Source: an uncultured Bacteroidales bacterium (GTDB lineage Bacteria; Bacteroidota; Bacteroidia; Bacteroidales; F082). From it: a stretch of 64,000 bases of DNA. A program made the position numbers and the translations under genes. Numbering within the stretch: position 1 is the stretch's first letter; the number at the start of each line of letters is the position of its first letter. Shown here piece after piece: positions 16,764 through 24,208 of this stretch. The notes beneath the pieces are model-generated. The model was given only the letters and a program-made list of their open reading frames with translations. It was not told the DNA's origin and searched no databases. The stretch spans positions 1-64,000 of the forward strand of contig CAJOIF010000006.1 in NCBI GenBank assembly GCA_905234765.1. The letters are read 5' to 3'.

Positions 16764-17045
16764 ATGAAGAGAAAGGCATGGATTTTGGCCGCATTGCTTG
16801 TTTTGGCTTGTACCACTTCGTGCAAGAAGACCCGTTATTGCCGCTGTACTACCATCCAGAATGAAGAAGTCGTGGAATTGGGGGATGAGTTTTATGTGAT
16901 TATGGATGGTGCTTCGTGTGAGGATAAGGCAAAGGAGTTCTCCGGTTGGGGACAAGTCTTGTGTACTGAGGTCTCCAAATGGGAGGCAACGGGAGAAGAA
17001 CCTAAGTGGTGGCAAATGTTATTTGGACAGAATAAAACCGATTAA
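16764..17045 (+). CDS. Small Cys-rich lipoprotein 1
   Basis: 93 residues. Hydrophobic signal ending in a probable lipobox (CTTSC), then KKTRYCRCTT with a C-x-C pair, and two later Cys (DGASCEDKA, VLCTEV). It shares with the next two genes the layout 'SC + charged residues + C-x-C-T ... later Cys', so the three look like paralogues. Predicted to be a periplasmic or outer-membrane lipoprotein. No known family recognised. Confidence 0.8.
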   Translation: MKRKAWILAALLVLACTTSCKKTRYCRCTTIQNEEVVELGDEFYVIMDGASCEDKAKEFSGWGQVLCTEVSKWEATGEEPKWWQMLFGQNKTD

Positions 17046-17080
17046 TTCACTGAAATACTAACACTTAAAATCAAAAAAAG

Positions 17081-17284
17081 ATGAAAAAAGTATTATTGGC
17101 TCTTGCCGTTATCGGCATGATTGGATTTGCCTCCTGCACCAAGGAGAAGGAATGCAAATGCACCTATACGGATGCAAATGGTCAGGAACAAGAATACACC
17201 TCGATTCTTGATGAGGGTACTTGCGCCGATTTGGAAGTTGAAGATCCTAATACTCATATTACTCCTTCCTGCGAGGCAATCTAA
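17081..17284 (+). CDS. Small Cys-rich lipoprotein 2
   Basis: 67 residues: MKKVLLALAVIGMIGFASC is a clear lipoprotein signal (lipobox FASC), followed by TKEKECKCTYTDANG with a C-x-C, then Cys in EGTCADL and PSCEAI. It starts 36 bp after lipoprotein 1 with no TAnnTTTG between them, so it is probably in the same transcript, ended by the terminator at 17322. Unknown function. Confidence 0.8.
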   Translation: MKKVLLALAVIGMIGFASCTKEKECKCTYTDANGQEQEYTSILDEGTCADLEVEDPNTHITPSCEAI

Positions 17285-17321
17285 AAACTGCCTTTTGAAT
17301 CCCCTCTATGAGGGTTCTTTG

Positions 17322-17349
17322 AAAAAAAGACGCATTGCGTCTTTTTTTT
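17322..17349 (+). terminator. Terminator after Cys-rich lipoprotein 2
   Basis: AAAAAAGACGC / GCGTCTTTTTT around a 3-nt loop, then more T. Confidence 0.75.
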
Positions 17350-17440
17350 ATTATTATACTGATAATGAGGTATTTATAAATTTTTACTATCTTTTTTTGA
17401 AAAAAATGCATTTTTTCCAACCTTGTATAAAAAAAATACC

Positions 17441-17448
17441 TATTTTTG
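17441..17448 (+). promoter_or_regulatory. -7 element TATTTTTG for Cys-rich lipoprotein 3
   Basis: Exact match 69 nt before the ATG at 17518, after the terminator at 17322, so lipoprotein 3 has its own promoter. Confidence 0.6.
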
Positions 17449-17517
17449 CCGCGATAAAAGGATGAACTATCATCAATTAAAACTAACTTAATCTATTAAC
17501 CTAAAAATTCAATTAAA

Positions 17518-17727
17518 ATGAAGAAAGTTATTTTGGCTGTTGCCGTTATCGCTACGGTTGCTTTCGCATCCTGCAGCAAGAAGACTGATTGCACTTGCAC
17601 CGTTAAGATGGAAGGTATTGAGGATCAAGAAATTACCGTTGCAGATCAGAAAGACTGCGCTAAAGTTGACGCTACCACTCTTGATGGTTATGTTGAGGGT
17701 TGGACAGTGACCTGCAAGGAAAAGTAA
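17518..17727 (+). CDS. Small Cys-rich lipoprotein 3
   Basis: 69 residues: MKKVILAVAVIATVAFASC (lipobox FASC), then SKKTDCTCTVKMEG with a C-x-C, a Cys in QKDCAK and a C-terminal TVTCKEK. Very similar in plan and signal peptide to lipoprotein 2, clearly paralogous. It ends just before a strong terminator and the MauE-thioredoxin gene. Role unknown. Confidence 0.8.
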   Translation: MKKVILAVAVIATVAFASCSKKTDCTCTVKMEGIEDQEITVADQKDCAKVDATTLDGYVEGWTVTCKEK

Positions 17728-17751
17728 TTTTTCCAAAACAGAATTAGTTTT

Positions 17752-17783
17752 GGCGCACATCATACGGTGTGCGCCTTTTTTTT
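17752..17783 (+). terminator. Terminator after Cys-rich lipoprotein 3
   Basis: GGCGCACA / TGTGCGCC, 8-nt loop, then eight T. It lies immediately upstream of the next ATG (17793). A TAGTTTTG (17745-17752) at its left edge could serve as the next gene's promoter. Confidence 0.8.
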
Positions 17784-17792
17784 GAAAAAGCT

Positions 17793-18722
17793 ATGACAAA
17801 AATCAACATAAAGAACATCTTGCCCTATGTGCTGAAGGTGCTGCTTGGCCTGCTTTTCATCTTTTCGGCTGTTGTCAAGGAGATTGAAATGGACAAGTTC
17901 GAGATTTATATCTATAGTTATCACTTCTTCAGCCTCAACTTTAGTTTTCTGGTGGCACGGGCAGCCATCATCGCTGAGCTTGTGCTGGGCATTGGATTGA
18001 TTTCCAATTGTTTCCACAAACTGATGTGGTGGGGAAGCATGGTGATGCTCATCGGCTACACCTTATTATTAATATATGCCTATTTTGTCGGGCGTACCGA
18101 CAATTGCCATTGCTTCGGCGATGTGCTGCAGTTCAACCCATGGCAGAGCATCCTGAAGAATGTTGTGTTGATGGCATTGTTTATCCCCATTTACAAGATA
18201 AAAGGCTTCCGCTTCCGTGGTCAGTGGCTAGCACTGCTTGCAGTGGTGGTGGTTTCTACGGCTGTCTTGTTCATCATTTGTCCGCCCGACAATTTCATGT
18301 CGAGTTACCGTCCTGGTAATGACTTGCAGCACGAATTGTTTGCGGAGGCATTGGATGAGCCGCCTTTGGATACGCTGGATCTGAAGGAAGGGAAGCAAGT
18401 GGTTTGCTTCTACTCCACGGGATGCCAATTCTGCCAACTTTCAGCTCATAAGCTTTCCTTGATGCAGCAGTATTACGGATTCCCAGCCGAAAGAATTACC
18501 TATGTCTTCATGGGCAGCCAAGAGGGCATCGTCAAATTCTATGAGAAATCGGAATCGGCATGCTATCGCAATGTGATATACCCAGACGTGGTAAAGATGT
18601 TGAAGATCATTGACGGGAGTTTCCCTGTGGTGGTCTTTATGGAAAACGGCCAGGTGATTCACGAATATGGCTCACGCAACATGAGGGAAGACGACATCAA
18701 AATGTTCTTCACTCAACCATAA
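17793..18722 (+). CDS. MauE/DoxX-like membrane protein fused to a thioredoxin-like domain
   Basis: 309 residues. The N-terminal half has four hydrophobic helices with a MauE/DoxX pattern (NILPYVLKVLLGLLFIFSAVVKEIE; NCHCFGD with Cys105 and Cys107). A fifth helix (about 146-163) leads to a soluble domain with a thioredoxin-type CFYSTGCQFCQ (Cys211 and Cys214) and a cis-Pro-like FPVVVF segment. MauE proteins take part in disulfide formation for periplasmic partners, so this is probably a membrane dithiol/disulfide relay with its thioredoxin domain in the periplasm. It follows three Cys-rich lipoproteins, possible substrates. The 3' end overlaps the convergent gene by 14 bp. Confidence 0.8.
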   Translation: MTKINIKNILPYVLKVLLGLLFIFSAVVKEIEMDKFEIYIYSYHFFSLNFSFLVARAAIIAELVLGIGLISNCFHKLMWWGSMVMLIGYTLLLIYAYFVGRTDNCHCFGDVLQFNPWQSILKNVVLMALFIPIYKIKGFRFRGQWLALLAVVVVSTAVLFIICPPDNFMSSYRPGNDLQHELFAEALDEPPLDTLDLKEGKQVVCFYSTGCQFCQLSAHKLSLMQQYYGFPAERITYVFMGSQEGIVKFYEKSESACYRNVIYPDVVKMLKIIDGSFPVVVFMENGQVIHEYGSRNMREDDIKMFFTQP

Positions 18723-19977
18723 CCTTGAGGATTTCCACATCGGTCTCGCGCATTCCGTTGCGTCCGAGGCGTCCGATGTGGTCGATGGTCTCTTCGACAT
18801 CCTTGCCGATGATGCCATCGCCGCCGAGCAGGTTGTCGCCTTGGCGACTCATTTCGTAGCCAAGTATTCCGGCTTCAATAGCCAGGGCGATCTTGCCTGC
18901 GCAGGAGGGCTTTGCGCCGTCGCACACGATGCCGGCGGCCATGCCCAGGGCGTTCTCCAAAGTGTGTTCGATGACGCTGAGGCTCTCGCCCATGAGGTAG
19001 GCAATGCCGCATCCAGCCGCGCAACCAGCGCTGACGGCACCGCAATAGGCCGAAAGCCGTCCGATGCCTGTCTTTTGGTGGATGGCAACGAGGTTCGACA
19101 AGGCCACAGCGCGAATGGTGCGTTCCTCACTGACTCCAAACTCTTCGGCATAGGCGAGCACGGGCAGACTCACTGTCATGCCTTGGTTGCCGCTGCCTGA
19201 GTTGATGATGACAGGCATCTCGCAACCGCTCATGCGGGCGTCGCTACCGGCGGCGGCCCAAGCCTTGGCTTTTTGGCGTACGCTGTTGCCGAAACGCATG
19301 ATGTTGCTGCCCACATTAGCCCCCCAGTTGTTTCGTAGTCCCTCCATGGCGATGGCTTTGTTGTAAGAAATCTGTCGGTCGATGACGGGTCTGAGATCAG
19401 CAAGGTCGGCGGTGTCGGCAAAGTCGTAAATCTTGTCAACCTTGAGGCAACTGCGGTCGGTCATGTTGGCATTGGTGTCGGAACACTCGGATTCAAAGAG
19501 TATTTCACCGTCTTTTTCAACGCGGATCACATTGGTGTGATGCCCCGCAATGCGGACTTTTGACGAGTGTTCACCGTCGAAAAGGGCCACGGTGACATCC
19601 AGACGTGCCACGCAATCCAAAGGTGTGATGGTGATGGGGGTGTTGTCGAGGAAAGCGGCGATGTCGTGTTTTTGCTCTGGCTTGACTTGGGCGATGACTT
19701 CGAGTGCATTGTTGGGGTTGCCTGCCACAATGCCGGCGGCTACCGAGGCTTTGAGGCCTTTCATGCCGTCGGTGTTGGGTACGATGACGCTCTTCACGTT
19801 CTTGATGATGTTGCCGCTGGCCTCAATCTCGACCCGTTTCGGCATGGAGCCCAATACCTTACGCGCCTTGGCAGCGGCATAGGCGAGACAAATCGGTTCA
19901 GTGCAGCCCATGGCAGGGACGAGTTCTTCCTTCAAGATGCTCAGATAGGAGTGGTACAGACAATCGCTTTTTTCCAT
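18709..19977 (-). CDS. UPF0597/CyuA-like L-cysteine desulfidase or serine dehydratase-alpha family
   Basis: 422 residues from the ATG at 19977, just downstream of a minus-strand promoter. Matches the SDH_alpha-fold UPF0597 family: EELVPAMGCTEPICLAYAAAKA near the N-terminus and the later GCAAGCGIAYLMG and CDGAKPSCAGKI segments supply the conserved Cys of an Fe-S cluster. Characterised relatives (CyuA, methanogen cysteine desulfidase) break L-cysteine to pyruvate, ammonia and sulfide. Substrate is inferred from family. It overlaps the MauE-thioredoxin gene tail-to-tail. Confidence 0.87.
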   Translation of the reverse strand: MEKSDCLYHSYLSILKEELVPAMGCTEPICLAYAAAKARKVLGSMPKRVEIEASGNIIKNVKSVIVPNTDGMKGLKASVAAGIVAGNPNNALEVIAQVKPEQKHDIAAFLDNTPITITPLDCVARLDVTVALFDGEHSSKVRIAGHHTNVIRVEKDGEILFESECSDTNANMTDRSCLKVDKIYDFADTADLADLRPVIDRQISYNKAIAMEGLRNNWGANVGSNIMRFGNSVRQKAKAWAAAGSDARMSGCEMPVIINSGSGNQGMTVSLPVLAYAEEFGVSEERTIRAVALSNLVAIHQKTGIGRLSAYCGAVSAGCAAGCGIAYLMGESLSVIEHTLENALGMAAGIVCDGAKPSCAGKIALAIEAGILGYEMSRQGDNLLGGDGIIGKDVEETIDHIGRLGRNGMRETDVEILKVMVE

Positions 19978-19994
19978 CGTATTGAAATTTGCCG

Positions 19995-20022
19995 CAAAGG
20001 TAACGTTTTTTCCGTATCTTTG
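19995..20022. promoter_or_regulatory. Divergent promoter pair: TACCTTTG (-) and TATCTTTG (+)
   Basis: CAAAGGTA at 19995-20002 is a minus-strand TAnnTTTG for the CyuA-like gene; TATCTTTG at 20015-20022 serves the plus-strand TonB receptor. Only 53 bp separate the two ATGs, so the promoters interlock and there is no room for a riboswitch. Confidence 0.6.
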
Positions 20023-20030
20023 CATCGTTT

Positions 20031-21953
20031 ATGAAAGTCATACGTCTTTTTTGGGCTGGAATCTTTTTTTTGGCGTTTTCACATCTTTATGCTCAAGATA
20101 CTATCACGCTGAAAACAGTTGAGGTGTCGGCGGAACGAGAACGGTTGGAGACGGTGACGCCATTGGTTACCAAGAAGTTGGATACACTTGTCTTGCAGTC
20201 GAAGAGTACGTCTACGCTATCCGACCTGCTCATCAAGCACAGCCCCGTGTTCATCAAGACGTATGGTCCAGGCGGCGTTTCTACCGCATCGTTTCGGGGC
20301 ACTACCGCCAGTCATACCCTGGTTTTGTGGAACGGATTCCAACTCAATGCCCCAACTTTGGGTCAGGTCGACTTCAGCACCATCCCCGTCTTTTTGGTCG
20401 ACGATGTGAGCTTGAACTGGGGGAGTGGCACCTCCACCAATAGCGGTGGCTTGGGCGGATCGGTCAACATCGACAACTCTACCCATTTTGGCGATGGCTT
20501 CAAACTTGACGTGAAGCGTACTTTCGGCAGTTTCAAGACTTTTGGCAGTTATTACACGATGGGCTATTACGGCAAAAAGTTCTCAATCCGGGTGAAGACC
20601 TACCGCAATTCTTCGGAGAACGACTTCGAATACACCAATCTAGCCCTGATTGACAAGCCGAAGATGAAGCAACATAACGCCAGTTTTGTTGACTATGGTG
20701 TGATGCCAGAGGTGAGCCTGCTGCTCAAGAATTGCCTTATCACTGCTTCTTCATGGAACCAATGGAACGACCGCAACCTTCCGCCCATTATGCCTAATGT
20801 GAACAACCTGAATACGATAGAGTGGACCAAGGACGATTTCTCCCGTAATTTTGTGGCTGCCAAGTTTTTTTGGAACACGGGAAACCTGCAAGTGAAATCG
20901 GCGGCTTTCATTGAAAACCAACGTTATTTTCTAGAGACGCATACACCTATTGGCAACAATGTGGTCACATACATCAATTCGCAGAACCATGCCTTGGTGC
21001 TGCATCAGATTGCCAACTTCGAACAACGTCTCTATAAGACCTGGAAACTGAAAGCCAAGTTGCAATGGGACAACGAACGCGTCAGCTCCAACAACTACGA
21101 GGGGGAGAAATGCAGGAATTCGCTTTCGGCCTACGCTGCCCTCAATGGCGAACCCTTCAAATTGGCCAAACTCAATCTGACGGCACGTTACGATTGGACC
21201 GACGGAAAGCCGATGGGCTTGTTCCCGACAGCAACGTTCTCTTATCAGTTGCCTTTTTATAAGCCTTTGAGTTTCACTTTGGGTTACAGCCATAACTATC
21301 GCAATCCTTCGCTTAATGACTTGTATTGGTATCCAGGCGGCAATCCAGACCTGCTGCCGGAAAACGGCCATACCGTTGATCTGGCGTTAAAGTATGCTTT
21401 GAAGAAGGGGCCTTTCAAGTTGGACCTTCGCACAGATGGCTATTATTCCAAGGTTGAGAACTGGATTCAGTGGGTGCCCACTTCGTATCGTTTCTGGGAG
21501 CCCGTCAATGTAGCCAAAGTCAATGCGCGAGGCATTGAGAATCACATCGATGTGGCATTCGTGAAAGCGGATTGGAAAGTCAGCCTTTCAGGGAATTATG
21601 TCTTCACTGTTACCACTGATGAGAGCGAGAATGCCGAGATGCTTGGCATCAAAGGGATGCAACTCATCTATATCCCGCGCCATCATGGAAATGCCTTCCT
21701 TAATGTGCAATGGAAGGAGTGGAACGTGGCCTATACGCTGGAAATGACAGGCCAGCGCAGTACTTCATATGCCAATCAGGAGACCTTTCCTCTCAACCCG
21801 TATGTGCTCCATCATATTGCTTTGGGCAAACAATGGAAACAGTTTAAGGTGGAATTGCGTTGCAATAACCTCACAGACAGGGAATATCAGAACGTGATTT
21901 GGCGGGCGATGCCGGGTCGGAGCTTTGAGTTGATGCTGAACTACAAGTATTGA
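20031..21953 (+). CDS. TonB-dependent outer membrane receptor (BtuB-like size)
   Basis: 640 residues. A signal peptide (to HLYAQ, about 21) is followed by TLKTVEVSAERERLETVTP, a TonB-box/plug start. The plug domain has SFRGTTASHTLVLWNGFQLN and GGLGGSVNIDN. A 22-strand barrel follows with NPSLNDLYWYPGGNPDLLPENG, ending in an aromatic C-terminal strand (SFELMLNYKY). It lacks the N-terminal carboxypeptidase-like domain of SusC transporters, so it looks like a siderophore- or vitamin B12-type receptor. No SusD partner or cobalamin riboswitch is present; substrate unknown. Confidence 0.88.
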   Translation: MKVIRLFWAGIFFLAFSHLYAQDTITLKTVEVSAERERLETVTPLVTKKLDTLVLQSKSTSTLSDLLIKHSPVFIKTYGPGGVSTASFRGTTASHTLVLWNGFQLNAPTLGQVDFSTIPVFLVDDVSLNWGSGTSTNSGGLGGSVNIDNSTHFGDGFKLDVKRTFGSFKTFGSYYTMGYYGKKFSIRVKTYRNSSENDFEYTNLALIDKPKMKQHNASFVDYGVMPEVSLLLKNCLITASSWNQWNDRNLPPIMPNVNNLNTIEWTKDDFSRNFVAAKFFWNTGNLQVKSAAFIENQRYFLETHTPIGNNVVTYINSQNHALVLHQIANFEQRLYKTWKLKAKLQWDNERVSSNNYEGEKCRNSLSAYAALNGEPFKLAKLNLTARYDWTDGKPMGLFPTATFSYQLPFYKPLSFTLGYSHNYRNPSLNDLYWYPGGNPDLLPENGHTVDLALKYALKKGPFKLDLRTDGYYSKVENWIQWVPTSYRFWEPVNVAKVNARGIENHIDVAFVKADWKVSLSGNYVFTVTTDESENAEMLGIKGMQLIYIPRHHGNAFLNVQWKEWNVAYTLEMTGQRSTSYANQETFPLNPYVLHHIALGKQWKQFKVELRCNNLTDREYQNVIWRAMPGRSFELMLNYKY

Positions 21954-21971
21954 CAGCAAGAAAAAAAGTCG

Positions 21972-21979
21972 TAAATTTG
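21972..21979 (+). promoter_or_regulatory. -7 element TAAATTTG for aroC
   Basis: Exact TAnnTTTG ending 5 nt before the aroC ATG, so the mRNA is probably leaderless. Confidence 0.6.
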
Positions 21980-21984
21980 CACCT

Positions 21985-22938
21985 ATGAATACTTTAGGAC
22001 ATCGTTTTAGGCTGACTACTTTTGGCGAGTCGCATGGCGTGGCCATTGGCGGCGTTCTCGACGGTTGCCCATCACAGTTGAAATTGGATTTCGATTTCAT
22101 TGATGCTGAACTTCTTAGGCGTAAGACAGCGCAAACTGCAACTGCTTCGCAGCGTAAAGAAGCAGACCGAATCGAGTGGCTTTCAGGCTTGCTTGATGGG
22201 GTTACATTGGGGACTCCAATCGCCTTTTTAGTCCGCAATGAGGATTGTAAACCAGCGGATTATGAGGTTTTGAAAGAGGTGTACCGTCCATCGCACGCCG
22301 ATTTCACCTACGAGCAGAAATATGGGTTTCGTGACTGGCGTGGCGGGGGCAGGGCTTCGGCGCGAACCGCTTTGCCTATTGTGGTGGCAGGTGCCATAGC
22401 CAAGCAGATTTTGAAGGCAGAGGGCATCCAAGTCGATTCCGAAATAACCTTTATGGGTGATTCGGAACAGGCTCGTTTAGAAGGAGATACCGTGGGTGGC
22501 ATTGTGGAATGCCGCATCGTCGGGGTGCCTGCGGGCTTGGGTGAGCCGATGTTCGGCAAGTTTTCGGCCGAGTTGGCTCATGCCATGTTCAGTTTACCTG
22601 CCGTGAAGGGCTTCGAAGTCGGCGATGGCTTTGCCTTGGCCAAGATGAAAGGCTCTGAAGCCAACGACACCTTTATTAATAAGGATGGCCACATCACGAC
22701 TCTGACCAACCATTCAGGGGGTATACAAGGAGGTATCACAAACGGTAATGATATTGTCTTTCGGGTGGCATTCAAGCCAATTCCGAGTGTGGCCCGACCT
22801 CAGCAAACCGTTAATCGGGCAGGAGAGGCCTGTGAAATTGCCATTGAAGGGCGGCATGATGTGTGTGCCTTGCCGAGGGCAGTGGTGCTTGTTGAGGCTT
22901 TGGCCGCCATGGTGACGGCAGACATGTGGATGAGATAA
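21985..22938 (+). CDS. aroC: Chorismate synthase, internally shortened
   Basis: 317 residues, against about 350-360 in most homologues. It forms chorismate from 5-enolpyruvylshikimate-3-phosphate with reduced FMN, the last step of the shikimate pathway. Family signatures are intact: TTFGESHGVAIGGV, YRPSHADFTY, RGGGRASARTA, NHSGGIQGGITNG and GRHDVCALPRAV. The missing residues lie between the ARTALPIVVAGAIAKQIL helix and GDTVGGIVECRIVGVPAGLGEP, where homologues carry an extra segment with a conserved CPD motif. The reading frame is continuous, so this is a compact version or an internal deletion. Terminated by the hairpin at 22937. Confidence 0.93.
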   Translation: MNTLGHRFRLTTFGESHGVAIGGVLDGCPSQLKLDFDFIDAELLRRKTAQTATASQRKEADRIEWLSGLLDGVTLGTPIAFLVRNEDCKPADYEVLKEVYRPSHADFTYEQKYGFRDWRGGGRASARTALPIVVAGAIAKQILKAEGIQVDSEITFMGDSEQARLEGDTVGGIVECRIVGVPAGLGEPMFGKFSAELAHAMFSLPAVKGFEVGDGFALAKMKGSEANDTFINKDGHITTLTNHSGGIQGGITNGNDIVFRVAFKPIPSVARPQQTVNRAGEACEIAIEGRHDVCALPRAVVLVEALAAMVTADMWMR

Positions 22939-22970
22939 AAAAAAGCTCCGAAAACTCGGAGCTTTTGTTT
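22937..22970. terminator. Bidirectional terminator between aroC and rplS
   Basis: AAAAGCTCCGA / TCGGAGCTTTT, loop AAAC, with A-run and T-run on the two sides, between convergent genes. Confidence 0.85.
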
Positions 22971-22990
22971 TGCAATCGCGGAATGAAGAA

Positions 22991-23344
22991 TTACTTCTTG
23001 AGTTCCTTGATTCTAGCTTTCTTACCGCGCAGGCCACGCAGATAGTAGATGCGCGACTTGCGAACGTCACCGTGCTTGTTGACCTCGATGTTCTCAATCA
23101 TGGGAGAAGCAATCGGGAAGCAACGCTCCACACCGATGTTGTTGGAAATCTTGCGGATGGTGAACGTACCGGTCTTGCCATGTCCACTACGTTTCAGGAC
23201 GATGCCCTGGAACTTCTGCAGACGCTCTTTTTGTCCCTCGACAATCTTGTAGGTGACGGTAATCGTGTCACCCGACTTGAAGGATTCAAAATCTTTTACA
23301 ACGATTTGATCCTCAACGAATTGAATGAATGCGTTTTTGCTCAT
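22991..23344 (-). CDS. rplS: 50S ribosomal protein L19
   Basis: 117 residues from the ATG at 23344 (MSKNAFIQFVEDQ). L19 sits at the subunit interface of the 50S particle. Signature: FKSGDTITVTYKIVEGQKER, FQGIVLKRSGHG, FTIRKISNNIGVER, YYLRGLRGKKARIKE. The longer frame to 23395 is rejected because it contains the promoter at 23385-23392. trmD is just upstream on the same strand, as in many bacteria, but each has its own promoter here. Confidence 0.96.
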   Translation of the reverse strand: MSKNAFIQFVEDQIVVKDFESFKSGDTITVTYKIVEGQKERLQKFQGIVLKRSGHGKTGTFTIRKISNNIGVERCFPIASPMIENIEVNKHGDVRKSRIYYLRGLRGKKARIKELKK

Positions 23345-23384
23345 TTTTATATATTTTTGTATATTTTTCTCCAAAAAGTGGGTG

Positions 23385-23392
23385 CAAAAATA
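23385..23392 (-). promoter_or_regulatory. -7 element TATTTTTG for rplS
   Basis: Exact match on the minus strand, 40 nt before the ATG at 23344. Confidence 0.6.
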
Positions 23393-23422
23393 CAAATTAT
23401 TTCAATACGAAGCGAAATATTA

Positions 23423-24112
23423 TCAGCTTTTTTTGAAAAATTCGTACATTTCGGGTCGGCGTTCCTTGGTGCGTTCGATGGCTTTTTCAAGTCGCCACTC
23501 ATTAATAAGCTTGTCGTTGCCTGACAGAAGCACTTCTGGCACTTCCCAACCTTTGTAGTTTCTTGGACGCGTGTAGACAGGGGGCGATACCAAACCGTCT
23601 TGGAATGAGTCGGAGAGGGCTGAGGTCTCGTCGCCCAAGGCACCTGGAATAAGACGCACCAGACTGTCGACCAAAACGGCGGCACCCAACTCACCTCCGG
23701 AAAGTACGTAGTTGCCAATGCTTATCTCTTTGGTAATCAGATGTTCGCGGATGCGCTCGTCAATGCCTTTGTAATGTCCACAGAGGATGATGAGGTTTTG
23801 TTTCATCGAAAGTTGGTTGCTCATGGGCTGGTCCAAAAGCTCACCGTCGGGACTCATGTAGATGACTTCGTCATAGTCACGTTGGCTCTTAAGGTGGCTG
23901 ATGCAGTTGTCGACAGGTTCGATCATCATCACCATGCCAGCTCCGGCGGCAAAACTATAGTCGTCCACCTTGTGGTGCTTGTCGGTGGTATAGTCGCGGA
24001 GATTATGCAGCCCAATTTCCACAATACCTTTGTTTATGGCCCGTTTGATGATACTTTCGGTGAAAGGACCTTCAAACATTTCGGGGAAAACAGCGATGAT
24101 GTCGATACGCAT
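23423..24112 (-). CDS. trmD: tRNA (guanine-N1-)-methyltransferase TrmD
   Basis: 229 residues, full length. It methylates G37 of tRNAs, preventing +1 frameshifting. A SPOUT enzyme: [17 protein letters not shown] start, [24 protein letters not shown] (SAM knot) and a C-terminal [10 protein letters not shown]. The loop that usually reads DDYxFGGGAGMV is [12 protein letters not shown] here, with two Gly changed to Ala. Otherwise intact. Own promoter at 24129. Confidence 0.96.
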   Translation of the reverse strand: MRIDIIAVFPEMFEGPFTESIIKRAINKGIVEIGLHNLRDYTTDKHHKVDDYSFAAGAGMVMMIEPVDNCISHLKSQRDYDEVIYMSPDGELLDQPMSNQLSMKQNLIILCGHYKGIDERIREHLITKEISIGNYVLSGGELGAAVLVDSLVRLIPGALGDETSALSDSFQDGLVSPPVYTRPRNYKGWEVPEVLLSGNDKLINEWRLEKAIERTKERRPEMYEFFKKS

Positions 24113-24128
24113 AGTTTGAATTTTGCGG

Positions 24129-24136
24129 CAAAATTA
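24129..24136 (-). promoter_or_regulatory. -7 element TAATTTTG for trmD
   Basis: Exact match on the minus strand, 16 nt before the ATG at 24112. Confidence 0.6.
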
Positions 24137-24179
24137 GGCATTTTGGTCCAACTTGAAGTGTGGGTCGGGAAAAATTTCC

Positions 24180-24187
24180 TATTTTTG
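24180..24187 (+). promoter_or_regulatory. -7 element TATTTTTG for the S8 protease
   Basis: Exact match 21 nt before the ATG at 24209. Confidence 0.6.
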
Positions 24188-24208
24188 TCCGCTTAAATAC
24201 ATGAACCT

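Noticed and set aside
19978..20030. Cobalamin riboswitch in front of the TonB-dependent receptor
   Set aside because: Only 8 nt separate the -7 element from the ATG, leaving no room for an aptamer.
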